Of a stretch of 64,000 bases of DNA, positions 27,147-36,709 are shown in pieces. The notes below the pieces were generated by a model that did no database searches, was not told the DNA's origin, and saw only the letters and a program-made list of their open reading frames with translations. The DNA comes from Rhodothermales bacterium. Its GTDB lineage: Bacteria; Bacteroidota; Rhodothermia; Rhodothermales; VXPQ01. Location of the stretch: the NCBI GenBank assembly GCA_022825385.1, contig JAJDWX010000042.1, positions 1 through 64,000 on the forward strand, in the 5' to 3' direction. Position 1 is the stretch's first letter; each line of letters opens with the position of its first letter. A program made the position numbers and the translations under genes.

Positions 27147-28522
27147 CAATAGGCGCCGCGTCCGCTTCCGTGCAATTCGATCAGGCCCAATGTGCGCAGT
27201 ATTCCCAATTCTCTCTGAATCGTTCTGGTTGTCGTCTGAACGCGCAAATTTTGCTGGATTGACGCACGGGGCATACCCGAGTCTGCGAGGACGCGCAGCA
27301 AATCTTGCTGAAGTTCGCTCAAATCATGTGTCACGCGACCTGGCGGGGTATAATGCGACGGGCGAAAACGGACAATGAGCGCGCCGGGCTGTTCTTCGAA
27401 TTCGGGTGTGGCAAGGCCGGCTTTCTCTGTCAATTCCCCCATCTTGAGCGTACCTCTACCCCAAAGTTCAATCAGGCCTCGACGAAAGAAAACCTCCGCG
27501 ATCAGCGGATTCCAGGGTAGCGAAGCGTGCTGGCTAAACAGGTCCTTCGGGGTAAGGCCGAAATGCAAACGTCCGGTATTGGATATTTCCAATCGATCAT
27601 CGTAAATGGCGAGGCCAAGGGAACCGCTGGCGGTAGCATAATCCCGATGACAAATGGCATTGGCCAGGGCTTCGCGCAACGCTTCGAGCGGATAGAGCGG
27701 GTCGTCCACGCGTTCGAACAAGTTGGGTACGATGCGCCCGGCCACGGGGAGGTGCTGGCGCAGAAAGCGCTGCGCCTCCATAAAAAGATCGAAAGCGTGT
27801 CCGTGAACCTGCTTGTTGTCTTCGAATGCGTCCTTCGTCGTGCCTCGGAAGCGCGCCATCCGGAGTTGGCATTGCGGGTAATACGGAAGCATGCGGTCCT
27901 GTTTACCGAAAAGCGCAACTGCCGCGTTGAGAAGTTTTCCATCGCGCATTACGCCGAAGCCGGTCAAAAGCGCCTCCACGTCTCGCGTGCCTGGTTCGTC
28001 CATACGCCCGCGCTGAATGGCCGCGTCCACTGAGCGGATGACTTCCGCGTTATCGACATCCTCCAGATCGAACTCTTGGGCAGGCATCAACTCCCAGCGC
28101 TGTCTCGAATGCATGCGTTCTTTCAGCAACTGCTCGTATCGCTCCTGTGGCATACGTCTGGTCGTAGGTCCCTCGCGCACATAGGGACGCCCGTCATACG
28201 TGTACGGCCCGCTTTCGCTTCCCGGCACCGAAACGACGATAACGCTTCGCGCATCGTCAAGCGGCGCTTCATCCGGCCGAAGCAGCACATACGGCTCAAT
28301 GCGTCTCAGGGTATTCGCAATTTTCGTCCGCGTGTGAGCCGATACTTCCTGTCCCATGATATTGCCCGCATCGCCCACGCCCAGCAATACGACGCCGCCA
28401 TAACCGTTGAGCATGGCGCAAATGGTTCTTGCCGCCGCTTCGAGTTCGCCAGTGGTTTTTTTAAATTCCACTTCTTCCGATTCTCCGCTGGCGACAATGC
28501 TTTTCACATCGTCAATCGTCAT
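27125..28522 (-). CDS. AlbA_2 / COG2865 ATP-binding transcriptional-regulator-like protein
   Basis: A 465-residue protein. The N-terminal AlbA_2 domain has EVEFKKTTGELEAAARTICAML and GGVVLLGV (residues 15-50); the middle carries LREALANAICHRDYA and IYDDRLEISNTGRL, the GHKL-like ATP-binding features of COG2865. The C-terminal winged helix (QNLRVQTTTRTIQRELGILRTLGLI) is a DNA-binding candidate. It is a different subfamily from the BREX-embedded copy at 3.9 kb. The ATG at 28522 is chosen because the codons upstream lack conserved character. It is divergent from the DUF4143-NACHT operon (286 bp apart) and could regulate it; that is a guess from position. Confidence 0.8.
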   Translation of the reverse strand: MTIDDVKSIVASGESEEVEFKKTTGELEAAARTICAMLNGYGGVVLLGVGDAGNIMGQEVSAHTRTKIANTLRRIEPYVLLRPDEAPLDDARSVIVVSVPGSESGPYTYDGRPYVREGPTTRRMPQERYEQLLKERMHSRQRWELMPAQEFDLEDVDNAEVIRSVDAAIQRGRMDEPGTRDVEALLTGFGVMRDGKLLNAAVALFGKQDRMLPYYPQCQLRMARFRGTTKDAFEDNKQVHGHAFDLFMEAQRFLRQHLPVAGRIVPNLFERVDDPLYPLEALREALANAICHRDYATASGSLGLAIYDDRLEISNTGRLHFGLTPKDLFSQHASLPWNPLIAEVFFRRGLIELWGRGTLKMGELTEKAGLATPEFEEQPGALIVRFRPSHYTPPGRVTHDLSELQQDLLRVLADSGMPRASIQQNLRVQTTTRTIQRELGILRTLGLIELHGSGRGAYWTLKGKQ

Positions 28523-28765
28523 GAAAATCACCCCAAGTGCAAGAACGGAGCATTGGTTCAGGCCATCGTGTATGGCGCCATGGCAGGCTGAACGCACAAA
28601 ATACGCTAACGAGGGTTCGTCTGTCAAGAGCGAACAAATTTGGGGCAAACGGCATGGCGGCAACTGGCGCGGGGGTTTTCCGGGGGAAGCGCTTGCTTTT
28701 TCTTTTACGGTCCCGGGCGCCGCGCTTCCGCTTCCGCGTTCATATCTTCAGGAGAAAAAATGTAA

Positions 28766-28799
28766 TTATTCTATTGAGTAATTTTACTCAATAGCGTAA
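28766..28799 (+). promoter_or_regulatory. 34-bp palindrome directly before the DUF4143-NACHT operon
   Basis: The arms TTATTCTATTGAGTA and TACTCAATAGCGTAA (13 of 15 positions pair) surround ATTT and end 9 bases before the ATG at 28809. It occupies the place of the ribosome site, and no Shine-Dalgarno sequence is visible. It could be an operator or an RNA hairpin that controls translation. It has the same TGAGTA-N4-TACTCA core as 19983 and 44740. Confidence 0.7.
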
Positions 28800-28808
28800 T
28801 TTACAGAT

Positions 28809-30068
28809 ATGAACCCTTTCCAGCGTACGCAAGTCAGCGCCCTCGTTCAGCGGCTGGGCGAAGCGCCTCGTCAGCTGATCGCCCTGTTCGGTCCGCGCCA
28901 GACGGGCAAGACCACCATTGCGCGTCAGGCGCTGGGGCGGATTTTCTGCGAACACCGTTATTGCGCTGTGGACGAACCCGATTCTTTAACCCCTCGTCCT
29001 CCTTTCGATCCGGCCGAGACCACCGTTTCTGTGTCTCATGGTCCGAAGGACGCGACCTGGCTTGTGCGTAATTGGGAATACGCCCGGCGCGAGGCGGGGC
29101 GCCTGGGGAAATTCGTTCTGGTATTCGACGAGATTCAGAAGATTTCCCGCTGGTCGGAAACCGTCAAGGGCTTGTGGGACGCCGACCGCGCCAGCGGTTG
29201 CCCCCTGCATGTGGTTATTCTTGGTTCGGCTCCGCTGCGCATGCAGTCGGGATTGAGCGAGAGTCTTGCCGGGCGCTACGAATCCATACAGGTCAGGCAC
29301 TGGTCGTTCCCGGAAATGGCCAAGGCATTCGATTTCGATCTGGATACGTATCTCTATTTCGGGGGGTATCCGGGCGTGGCTCGTTTCGTTAGGGATGTGG
29401 ACAGGTGGCGGGGCTACGTTCTCGGTTCGCTTATCGAGCCAACCATCGAGCGGGACCTGCTCGACAGGACGCGCGTGTACAAGCCCGCCTTGCTCAAACG
29501 ACTCTTCGAATTGGGCGCTGCATATTCCGGTCAAATTCTGTCCTACAACAAAATGCTGGGTCAACTCCAGGGGGCAGGCAACACGACTACGCTGGCGCGT
29601 TATCTCGATTTGCTGTCGAACGCCGGGCTGCTTGCCGGATTGCCGAAGTATTCGAACCGACCGCACCTTGGCAAATCCTCCAGTCCCAAGTTTACTGTGC
29701 TCAACACGGCCCTGATGACAGCCGGCTCGGGGTATTCCTTTGAGGAGGCGCAGGCGGATCGGACATTTTGGGGACGAATTGTCGAAAGCGCGGCGGGCGC
29801 GCATTTATTAAATACCGCAACGCCCGACATCAAGATTCATTACTGGCGCGAGCGCAATTTTGAAGTAGACTTTGTCTTGCAAAAGGGCAAGCGGATCCTT
29901 CCCGTAGAAATCAAAAGCGGTTTGCACAGATGCGTCTTGCGCGGCATGGAGGAATTCAAGCAGCGTTTTCGCGTGCAGGATTCGCTGGTTGTCGGGGAGG
30001 GGGGCGCACCGCTCAACGAGTTTTTTTCCCTGCCCGCCGGACATTGGTTCGGGGAGACGTCGCCATGA
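28809..30068 (+). CDS. DUF4143 / AAA_14 family ATPase, first gene of the NACHT-nuclease operon
   Basis: A 419-residue protein: ALFGPRQTGKTTIA (residues about 25-38) is Walker A, FVLVFDEIQKISRW (about 99-112) is Walker B and VVILGSAPLRM the sensor strand. The C-terminal DUF4143 half ends with a restriction-endonuclease-like fold signature (NFEVDFVLQKGKRILPVEIKSG). The biological role of this common family is not established; toxin-antitoxin-like or mobile functions have been suggested. It is clearly homologous to the protein at 43479 but has an extra segment of about 20 residues after DEPDSL. Its stop overlaps the start of the next gene (ATGA). Confidence 0.85.
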   Translation: MNPFQRTQVSALVQRLGEAPRQLIALFGPRQTGKTTIARQALGRIFCEHRYCAVDEPDSLTPRPPFDPAETTVSVSHGPKDATWLVRNWEYARREAGRLGKFVLVFDEIQKISRWSETVKGLWDADRASGCPLHVVILGSAPLRMQSGLSESLAGRYESIQVRHWSFPEMAKAFDFDLDTYLYFGGYPGVARFVRDVDRWRGYVLGSLIEPTIERDLLDRTRVYKPALLKRLFELGAAYSGQILSYNKMLGQLQGAGNTTTLARYLDLLSNAGLLAGLPKYSNRPHLGKSSSPKFTVLNTALMTAGSGYSFEEAQADRTFWGRIVESAAGAHLLNTATPDIKIHYWRERNFEVDFVLQKGKRILPVEIKSGLHRCVLRGMEEFKQRFRVQDSLVVGEGGAPLNEFFSLPAGHWFGETSP

Positions 30069-33000
30069 GAGTATCCCGCACCTGCACCGGGATTCGGGAA
30101 ATGCGCGGCGAACGGCGCGAGGAGGCGGTTTCCAGGCCCCTTGAAGCCTTCCGTTTCGTTCCGGCCTATGTGTTGCTTGGCGATCCCGGCGCAGGCAAAA
30201 CGACGGCGTTCGAGATGGAGTGCGAGGCGCTTGGGGAGGAGGCCTATCATCTCCCGGTTTCTGCCGATGAATTTCTGTCATATGATGCGAATGATTTGCC
30301 AGATGAATGGCGAGGCAAGACGATGTTTATTGATGGACTGGATGAGGTCCGGGCAGGTTCTCAGGATGTGGCGGCACAGTTCAGGGAAATTCGGAAGATT
30401 CTTCGCGCACTTGATGCTCCGCGTTTTCGTTTATCGTGTCGCCACGCTGACTGGCGCGGAAGACTCGACGAGAATAAATTAAAGACCATAACTGGAGATT
30501 CTGACCTGATTATTCTTCAACTTGATCCACTGACTCTCGGCGATGTCGAGAAAATTTTGCAAGCCCGATCAGATATTCCCAATGCCAGTAAATTCATTGC
30601 TTTATCCCAAGAGAAACGCATGGGCGTATTCCTGGAGAATCCCCAGACGCTCACATTGCTTGCCGAGGTGGTTGGGGCGGGCGGCGCGTGGCCCGATAGC
30701 CGCAAGGAACTCTTCGAAAAAGCGTGCGAGAAGATGGTTCGCGAGCATAACGAAGAACACCGGGCGGCGCGGGATTGCCAAAACACGCTTGATTCGGAGC
30801 AACTGCTTGACGCCGCCGGGCGGCTTTGCGCCGTGCAATTGATTTCGGGTGCGTATGGGTATACGCGACGTGGCGAGGCGGACGAAAAGTATCCCGCTCT
30901 GGAACAGTGCGGCTACGACCTTGCTGCACTTCGTTCAGCGCTCGCCACAAAGTTGTTCAAGGGCGTTTTCGATAACCGTTTTGTCCCGCTTCATCGCCAC
31001 ATTGCCGAGTTTCTTGCGGCCCGGTATCTTGCATGCGTTATCGAAGAAGGCGTGCCTGCCCGCCGCATCATCGCGCTCATTACCGGAAGGGATGGCATAG
31101 TGGTTACGGAAATGCGGGGCTTGTCAGCCTGGCTTGCCGCGCATAGCAAAGATGCCCGCTCGCACCTCATCGAACAGGATCCCGTCGGCGTCGGGCTATA
31201 CGGCGATATCAGTACGTTCTTGCGCGACGAAAAATGCGCCTTGCTGCATGCCCTGAAGGGCGAGACGTCGCGGCTCGATTTTCCCGAATGGCAACAGGCT
31301 GTGGCCTTTCGCGGGCTTGCCACGCAGGGCATGGAGCCTGTTCTTCGGGATATTCTGGCCAATTCCAGTCGGGAGAAAGCGCATCAAAACGTGGTCGATC
31401 TGGTGGTGCGCGTATTGCAGGCGGGCGAACCGCTTCCGGGCCTTGCCGGGTTACTGCTGAAAATTGTTCGGGACGACACGCGGTGGCCGCGGATTCGTTA
31501 CCCTGCCCTTGGCGCATTTATCCATAACGCGCCAAATAACGAGGATACGATCAGGCAACTAAAAACGCTGCTGGAAGATGTGCGGGCGGAGCGCGTTGCC
31601 GATGCGAATAAGGTGCTTCTCGGTACGTTGCTGACGCATTTATATCCCCGGCATTTATCGCCCCCGGAGGTGTGGGATTACCTTTTAGAAGAAGCGCATG
31701 TGGGGGGAGACACCCAATTCTGGCTCCATGATCTTGTGGAATTGTCCTCGGACGAGCATGTGGAAGAATTGCTTGACGAACTCAACAAGCGGCTTCCCCG
31801 CTTGCGATCCGTTATCGAAGGCCGACACTTTTGCAGTATTTCCCGGGGGCTTCTCGCTCGTGGCCTGAAGGCGCATGGCGACAAACTGGATACGAAACGT
31901 TTGTACGATTGGCTTGACGCGGGTTGGGTTGACGATTTCGGAGGGCAGGACCGCGATGAGGCTGTCGCCGAAATTCGCGCATGGCTGGAAAAACGTCCCG
32001 ATATGCAAAAGGCGGTTCTTTTGGAAGGACTGTCTCGCTGTTCCGAATCCGACGAATTCAGGCTATGCGCAAGTGGTGTTCCAAACCGTTTGCATGGCGC
32101 CCGCCTGCCCGCGGATATTGGCCTGTGGTGTCTTGAAAAGGCTGTTGATATGGCGGACTCGAAATTTCGAGTGGCGGAATACCTATTGAGGGAGGCTTTC
32201 CGTATACTTGAAAGCCAAAAGGGCGACGAGGGGCTATCGCGCGAGGTCTTGCAAGAACAAGCAGGAAAACACGAAGTATTACGCCCGATTGCAGAGCGAC
32301 TTTTACAGCCCCCTCCACTGCCTTCAGACACATTCAAACGGAGGGCGAGCATAATAGAAGAACAGCAACAATTTATGCTTGATCGTTTTCGTTCCAACGA
32401 AGCCGCATTGCGTGGTAGTCGGGTTGACCCCGGTCTGCTTTACGAGATAGCGAGGAAGTATTTTAGCGGGTTCGCGAATTCCGGCGGATTAAAGCTTGCA
32501 AGAGAACGTCCTGTGATTGTCGAACAGGAAGGCCCCGGCGGCGGGGTGCGGGCTGTCGAAAAATGGCTTTACGGCGACCAAAATTTAACCGAGGCGGCCT
32601 TGCAGGGCCTCTGCGGCGTGATCGACAGGGAAGATGTACCGGATGTCGAGGAAGTTTTAGACTTGGAAAGCGAGCGTCGTATGCACTACCTTGGCCTCCC
32701 TTTTCTGGCGGGTTTGGAGGAAATGCAAAGGACGGCACCCGAGGACGATGCGGCAGCGTGGGACGACGCTCGGATTCGAAAGGCAGTTGTTCTTTATTAC
32801 TGTTACGGAAATCATTTGCATATGCCCTCCGGGCAGGGATATTGTCCCGAATGGTATCGAAAACTTATTGCGGAGCGCCCTGAAATCGTTGCGGATGTGC
32901 TGATCCAGTACGGTCGCTGCGTATTTCGGGGTGGTCATGATTACGCGTCGCCTTTTGTCGATAAATTTCAGAATCTTGAGCGTGATTCCGACCATGCGCA

Positions 33001-34336
33001 AGTCGCCAAACACGCGACCCTGCCCCTTCTTCGCGCCTTCCCGATTCTGCGTGCTCCAGAACGGCAAAGCTACCTTTCGCCGCTGAATCATTTGTTATGG
33101 ACCGCCATCAAGCATGCCGACAGTTCCTCGTTCCGGGAGCTCATTGATACAAAACGATCCCTGAAAAGCATTCGGGCCGCTCAGAGGGTGCGTTGGCTGG
33201 CGGCGGCGGCTATGGTTTGGCCCGAAGAATACACGGATATCCTGAAGGATTTCGTACAGGAGGATCGGGACAACCGTGTTCGTTACCTCAAGGCGTTTTT
33301 TGGAAGCCGCATTGGTTATCAACGCGATTGTCGGGAATTGGGTACGTTTTCTGTTACAGGCCGTGAGTTGCTCCAATTCGATGCATCCAGGTTCCCATTA
33401 TGGAAGTTGCTTATTCGTCTTCTGGGCAGTTCTGTCAGACCCGATTGGGATGGAGACCATGCATCTGACCTTGTGCGCATGTTAATTGAAGACCTGACCA
33501 ATGCTCCCGACGAAGCAGCAACCCACGCCCTTGCGCGCCTTGCCGATGACCCGGTGCTGGAGCGTTGGCGCGACGTACTAAAACAGGCGCAAGACAACCA
33601 GCGAACGATCCGCCGGGACGCTGACTATCGCCATCCTGGCGTTGCGCAGGTCTGCAAGACGCTGGATGGGGGTCCGCCCGCTAATTCTGCTGACCTTGCG
33701 GCCTTGGTGCTGGATCGCCTGAACGAAATCGGCAGCAAGATTCGGAGCGGTCCTACTTCGGATTGGCGGCAGTATTGGAATGTTGATTCGTATAATCGAC
33801 CGCTGCGAAAAGAAGCGAAGGGCGCCGAAGATTCGCATGGTCTGTCGCCATGCCTGGAACCGGAAGAAGCCGAAAATTCGCGTGACTTAGCGCCATTCCA
33901 TAGACCGGAGGATGCATGCCGCGACAATCTGTTATCGGATTTGCAGGAAAAATTGAAGCCGTTGGGCATCGACGCCCAGCCCGAAGGACAGTACGCCAAT
34001 GACAAGCGGGCCGATATTCGCGTTTCCTATGCAGGTTTCAATGTGCCCGTAGAAATCAAGAAGAACGCGCACCCGAAGCTCTGGAGCGCGATACACGATC
34101 AGTTGATTGCGAAGTATACGGTGGATCCCGGTGCGGACGGCTACGGCATTTATCTCGTTTTCTGGTTTGGCTCAGAATATACCCAAACTCCGCATGAGAA
34201 CGGGGCCCCGGGCAACGCCGAAGAGATGGAGCGCTGGCTGAAAGCGTCGCTGTCGCCCGAACAAGCCCGCAAAATCTCGGTATGCGTTATCGACGTGAGC
34301 ATACCCGAAGGCAAATCAGCTGGTAAGCGCTCTTGA
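30065..34336 (+). CDS. NACHT-type STAND NTPase with helical repeats and C-terminal PD-(D/E)xK nuclease
   Basis: A 1423-residue protein. Walker A GDPGAGKTT lies at residues 39-47 and Walker B MFIDGLDEV at 87-95, followed by a RLSCRHADW-type sensor segment. Residues about 350-1280 are alpha-helical and repeat-like, as in the sensor part of STAND proteins. Near 1317-1331, RADIRVSY and VPVEIKKN supply the D and E-x-K of a nuclease fold, followed by QLIAKYT and GYGIYLVFWFG. Known Avs defence proteins have the effector at the N-terminus; here it is at the C-terminus. Likely a phage-triggered nuclease. The ATG at 30065 overlaps the preceding stop, so both genes are translated together. Confidence 0.8.
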   Translation: MRVSRTCTGIREMRGERREEAVSRPLEAFRFVPAYVLLGDPGAGKTTAFEMECEALGEEAYHLPVSADEFLSYDANDLPDEWRGKTMFIDGLDEVRAGSQDVAAQFREIRKILRALDAPRFRLSCRHADWRGRLDENKLKTITGDSDLIILQLDPLTLGDVEKILQARSDIPNASKFIALSQEKRMGVFLENPQTLTLLAEVVGAGGAWPDSRKELFEKACEKMVREHNEEHRAARDCQNTLDSEQLLDAAGRLCAVQLISGAYGYTRRGEADEKYPALEQCGYDLAALRSALATKLFKGVFDNRFVPLHRHIAEFLAARYLACVIEEGVPARRIIALITGRDGIVVTEMRGLSAWLAAHSKDARSHLIEQDPVGVGLYGDISTFLRDEKCALLHALKGETSRLDFPEWQQAVAFRGLATQGMEPVLRDILANSSREKAHQNVVDLVVRVLQAGEPLPGLAGLLLKIVRDDTRWPRIRYPALGAFIHNAPNNEDTIRQLKTLLEDVRAERVADANKVLLGTLLTHLYPRHLSPPEVWDYLLEEAHVGGDTQFWLHDLVELSSDEHVEELLDELNKRLPRLRSVIEGRHFCSISRGLLARGLKAHGDKLDTKRLYDWLDAGWVDDFGGQDRDEAVAEIRAWLEKRPDMQKAVLLEGLSRCSESDEFRLCASGVPNRLHGARLPADIGLWCLEKAVDMADSKFRVAEYLLREAFRILESQKGDEGLSREVLQEQAGKHEVLRPIAERLLQPPPLPSDTFKRRASIIEEQQQFMLDRFRSNEAALRGSRVDPGLLYEIARKYFSGFANSGGLKLARERPVIVEQEGPGGGVRAVEKWLYGDQNLTEAALQGLCGVIDREDVPDVEEVLDLESERRMHYLGLPFLAGLEEMQRTAPEDDAAAWDDARIRKAVVLYYCYGNHLHMPSGQGYCPEWYRKLIAERPEIVADVLIQYGRCVFRGGHDYASPFVDKFQNLERDSDHAQVAKHATLPLLRAFPILRAPERQSYLSPLNHLLWTAIKHADSSSFRELIDTKRSLKSIRAAQRVRWLAAAAMVWPEEYTDILKDFVQEDRDNRVRYLKAFFGSRIGYQRDCRELGTFSVTGRELLQFDASRFPLWKLLIRLLGSSVRPDWDGDHASDLVRMLIEDLTNAPDEAATHALARLADDPVLERWRDVLKQAQDNQRTIRRDADYRHPGVAQVCKTLDGGPPANSADLAALVLDRLNEIGSKIRSGPTSDWRQYWNVDSYNRPLRKEAKGAEDSHGLSPCLEPEEAENSRDLAPFHRPEDACRDNLLSDLQEKLKPLGIDAQPEGQYANDKRADIRVSYAGFNVPVEIKKNAHPKLWSAIHDQLIAKYTVDPGADGYGIYLVFWFGSEYTQTPHENGAPGNAEEMERWLKASLSPEQARKISVCVIDVSIPEGKSAGKRS

Positions 34337-34444
34337 AGCCGGAGATGCGGAGACGGAGGCGGCGGCGCAGGAGAGGGGGGCAAGAAAATGACGATCCCTT
34401 ACATTTTAATTGCATAAAGCATCAAAATTCGATACTTTGCGCAT

Positions 34445-35248
34445 ATGAAAACGAAAAAGAAACGCATACGCGCCAGAGATTATATCGCCGACCTTGCCGC
34501 CGCCGGACGGTATCATTTTTGTTCCGGCGAGGCGCGCGAAGCGCTCGGCGTTTCCGCGGACGCTGCCAGACTGGCCCTGAACCGCCTCGCCCGGCAACAT
34601 CTCGTTGCGACCCCGGCGCGAGGGTTCTATGTGATCGTTCCCCCGGAATACCGATCTCTTGGCTGCCTGCCGGCAGATCAGTTTATCCCGGAGTTGATGG
34701 GTCGCCTGAATCTATCCTACTATGCGGGATTGCTTACGGCTGCCCAATATCACGGCGCTGCGCATCATCGTCCACAAGAATTCCAGGTATTTCTGAGTAC
34801 GGCGCGGCGTTTCCTTGAGTGCGGTCCTGTGCATGTGGCGTTCATTACGCGCAAGCGCTTGGGCGAGGTGCCAGTGCAGCGTTTCAACACGCCACGCGGG
34901 GTAATAGATGTTTCCACTCCCGAGGCAACGGCTGTCGATCTGGTTGGATACCACCATCATGCCGGTGGTCTGGATCAGGTGGCGACCATCCTGTCCGAGC
35001 TTGCGGAACGGATCGATTCGCGGAAGTTAGTCGCGGCGGCGAAAACCGCTCCTGTTACCTGGGCGCAGCGATTGGGTTATCTTCTTGAGCGCGTGGGCGG
35101 CGGGCAAACCGTCGGCGCGCTCAAAAGATATGTTGAACAGGCATCTCGCCGTTCTGCCTTGCTCCTGAATGAATCCCCAGGACAGGGTTCGCATCGCGCT
35201 GCCGATTGGAACCTTATCGTCAACGCCGATGTGGAGGCAGAACTGTGA
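34445..35248 (+). CDS. abiEi: AbiEi-family antitoxin (type IV toxin-antitoxin)
   Basis: A 267-residue protein. The N-terminal winged helix (EAREALGVSADAARLALNRLARQ, about 30-52) binds DNA in this family, followed by GFYVIVPPEYRSLG and the C-terminal AbiEi domain (STPEATAVDLVGYHHHAGGLDQVATIL). AbiEi represses its operon and counters AbiEii without direct binding. A promoter is likely in the AT-rich 60 bp before the ATG, which is a new transcription start after the nuclease gene. Its last bases overlap the toxin start (GTGA). Confidence 0.88.
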   Translation: MKTKKKRIRARDYIADLAAAGRYHFCSGEAREALGVSADAARLALNRLARQHLVATPARGFYVIVPPEYRSLGCLPADQFIPELMGRLNLSYYAGLLTAAQYHGAAHHRPQEFQVFLSTARRFLECGPVHVAFITRKRLGEVPVQRFNTPRGVIDVSTPEATAVDLVGYHHHAGGLDQVATILSELAERIDSRKLVAAAKTAPVTWAQRLGYLLERVGGGQTVGALKRYVEQASRRSALLLNESPGQGSHRAADWNLIVNADVEAEL

Positions 35249-36036
35249 TTCCACGCGATTACATTACTGCGTGGCGCTCCCAAGCGCCATGGATACCGGA
35301 TTTTCAAGTTGAACAAGATTTGGTGATAAGTCGAGCGCTCGTCCTGATTTTTTCTCACCCAATGCTCAGGAAATCGCTGGCCTTTCGAGGCGGTACGGCT
35401 CTTTACAAATTGTATATCAAGCCACCCGCCAGATATTCCGAAGATATCGATCTGGTGCAGATCAATGCCGGGCCGGCAGGCCCAATAATGGATGCTCTGC
35501 ACGAAACACTTGATTTCTGGCTGGGCCCGCCTAAGTGGAAACAAAGTGCTGCTCGCGTGACGTTCGTTTATCGATTTGAATCCGAGGACGCTCCGCCCCT
35601 GCGGTTGCGTCTCAAGATTGAAATCAATTCGCGCGAACATTTTACAGCGTTCGGCTTCGTGCATAAATCTTTCAAGGTATCTTCACGCTGGTTCGAAGGC
35701 GCCTGTGCGATATGTACCTACGAATTGGATGAATTGTTGGGTACAAAATTGCGTGCATTATATCAGCGAAAAAAAGGGCGAGATCTTTTCGATCTGGCCA
35801 TCGCATTAAAGAAATCCGATGCCAATCCAGACAGAGTTATTGCGGCTTTTTCCAGATATATGCAGCACGGTGGTCATACTGTATCGCGTACCCGTTTCGA
35901 GCAGAATTTCGAAACGAAGATGCATGACTCGCAATTTCTTGCCGATATCAGGCCGCTACTTGCCAGTGGCTATGAATGGAATATGGATGGTGCGGCGAAA
36001 ACGGTTCAAACGCAACTCATAGAGCGATTGCAATAA
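35245..36036 (+). CDS. abiEii: AbiEii-family nucleotidyltransferase toxin
   Basis: A 263-residue protein. FRGGTALYKLY (about 46-56) with RYSEDIDLVQ (about 62-71) are the GS...DxD nucleotidyltransferase motifs; LLGTKLRALYQRKKGRDLFDLA (about 165-186) is the conserved second block of AbiEii/MenA-like toxins. These enzymes add nucleotides to tRNA acceptor ends or otherwise block growth during phage infection. A GTG start at 35245 overlaps the antitoxin stop. It looks complete. Confidence 0.88.
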   Translation: MIPRDYITAWRSQAPWIPDFQVEQDLVISRALVLIFSHPMLRKSLAFRGGTALYKLYIKPPARYSEDIDLVQINAGPAGPIMDALHETLDFWLGPPKWKQSAARVTFVYRFESEDAPPLRLRLKIEINSREHFTAFGFVHKSFKVSSRWFEGACAICTYELDELLGTKLRALYQRKKGRDLFDLAIALKKSDANPDRVIAAFSRYMQHGGHTVSRTRFEQNFETKMHDSQFLADIRPLLASGYEWNMDGAAKTVQTQLIERLQ

Positions 36037-36045
36037 GCATACTTT

Positions 36046-36705
36046 TTATGACATTCCAACCAACGCCCGCAGCGTGTCCCGGAAATAGCGGAAGCTGGGT
36101 GATTTGTTGGCGTCTACGTCCATATGGGGCGCGATTTTTTCTGCCCATTGGTATTTTTCCCGTCCGCTGGCTCGCCACCCTCTTTTCCCGAGTTGCCTTG
36201 AACCACCTGGGAATACGGCATCGGCGAGCAGTTCCCAGGTTCCGCAAATGGAATCGTTTACGTAGCCATCGAGTATGCTGTCTTTAGCCCCGGGATACGC
36301 GCTTTTGATAGCGGAAAGGTCGCCGAGGAGCCATGCTTCGCCTTCTTCTATGGCAATGCAGAACCGGGTTTCCGGTTTGGGATCGCACGCATTCAGTACG
36401 TTGAATAGTTTCGCGCGGAATGCCTTCAGGCACTTGTTGTCCAGGTCGCAGACCAGAATCACCGCGGCCGGATCATTGGTGGGATCGTCTGCAAATCTTT
36501 TTCCGTACGCTCTGAGCAATCCGGGCAGGTTGTTTAACAGCAGTTTACTTCTTGCCGAGCCGGCATCGGTCAGATTCCTGGGTATAGCGCCTATTCCCTT
36601 GTAGGGGCGAATCTCGAACGTGTCCTGTACGCCGACGATTTTGGGAATCAGAATATCGAGCGCCTTTCCCCCGGATCGATCCTCGACAAGTACTTCAAAA
36701 TGCAT
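36046..36705 (-). CDS. DUF4276 TOPRIM-like protein, partner of the AAA_21 ATPase
   Basis: A 219-residue protein. VLVEDRSGGKAL (residues 5-16) supplies the first-strand glutamate of a TOPRIM-like fold, and AVILVCDLDNK (about 80-90) the D-x-D; IAIEEGEAWLLGD follows near 116. DUF4276 resembles the separated nuclease half of OLD-family enzymes. Its start lies 4 bp after the stop of the ATPase gene, with GAGGTGAG as ribosome site inside that gene's end, so they are coupled. The pairing recalls the ATPase/TOPRIM organisation of OLD/Gabija and PARIS defence systems. Nuclease activity here is inferred. Confidence 0.75.
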   Translation of the reverse strand: MHFEVLVEDRSGGKALDILIPKIVGVQDTFEIRPYKGIGAIPRNLTDAGSARSKLLLNNLPGLLRAYGKRFADDPTNDPAAVILVCDLDNKCLKAFRAKLFNVLNACDPKPETRFCIAIEEGEAWLLGDLSAIKSAYPGAKDSILDGYVNDSICGTWELLADAVFPGGSRQLGKRGWRASGREKYQWAEKIAPHMDVDANKSPSFRYFRDTLRALVGMS

Positions 36706-36709
36706 CCGC

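Noticed and set aside
34337-34444. Retron-like or other non-coding RNA between the NACHT-nuclease and AbiEi genes
   Set aside because: Only 108 bp, purine-rich then AT-rich; no stable inverted repeats, and no reverse transcriptase nearby. A simple promoter explains it.
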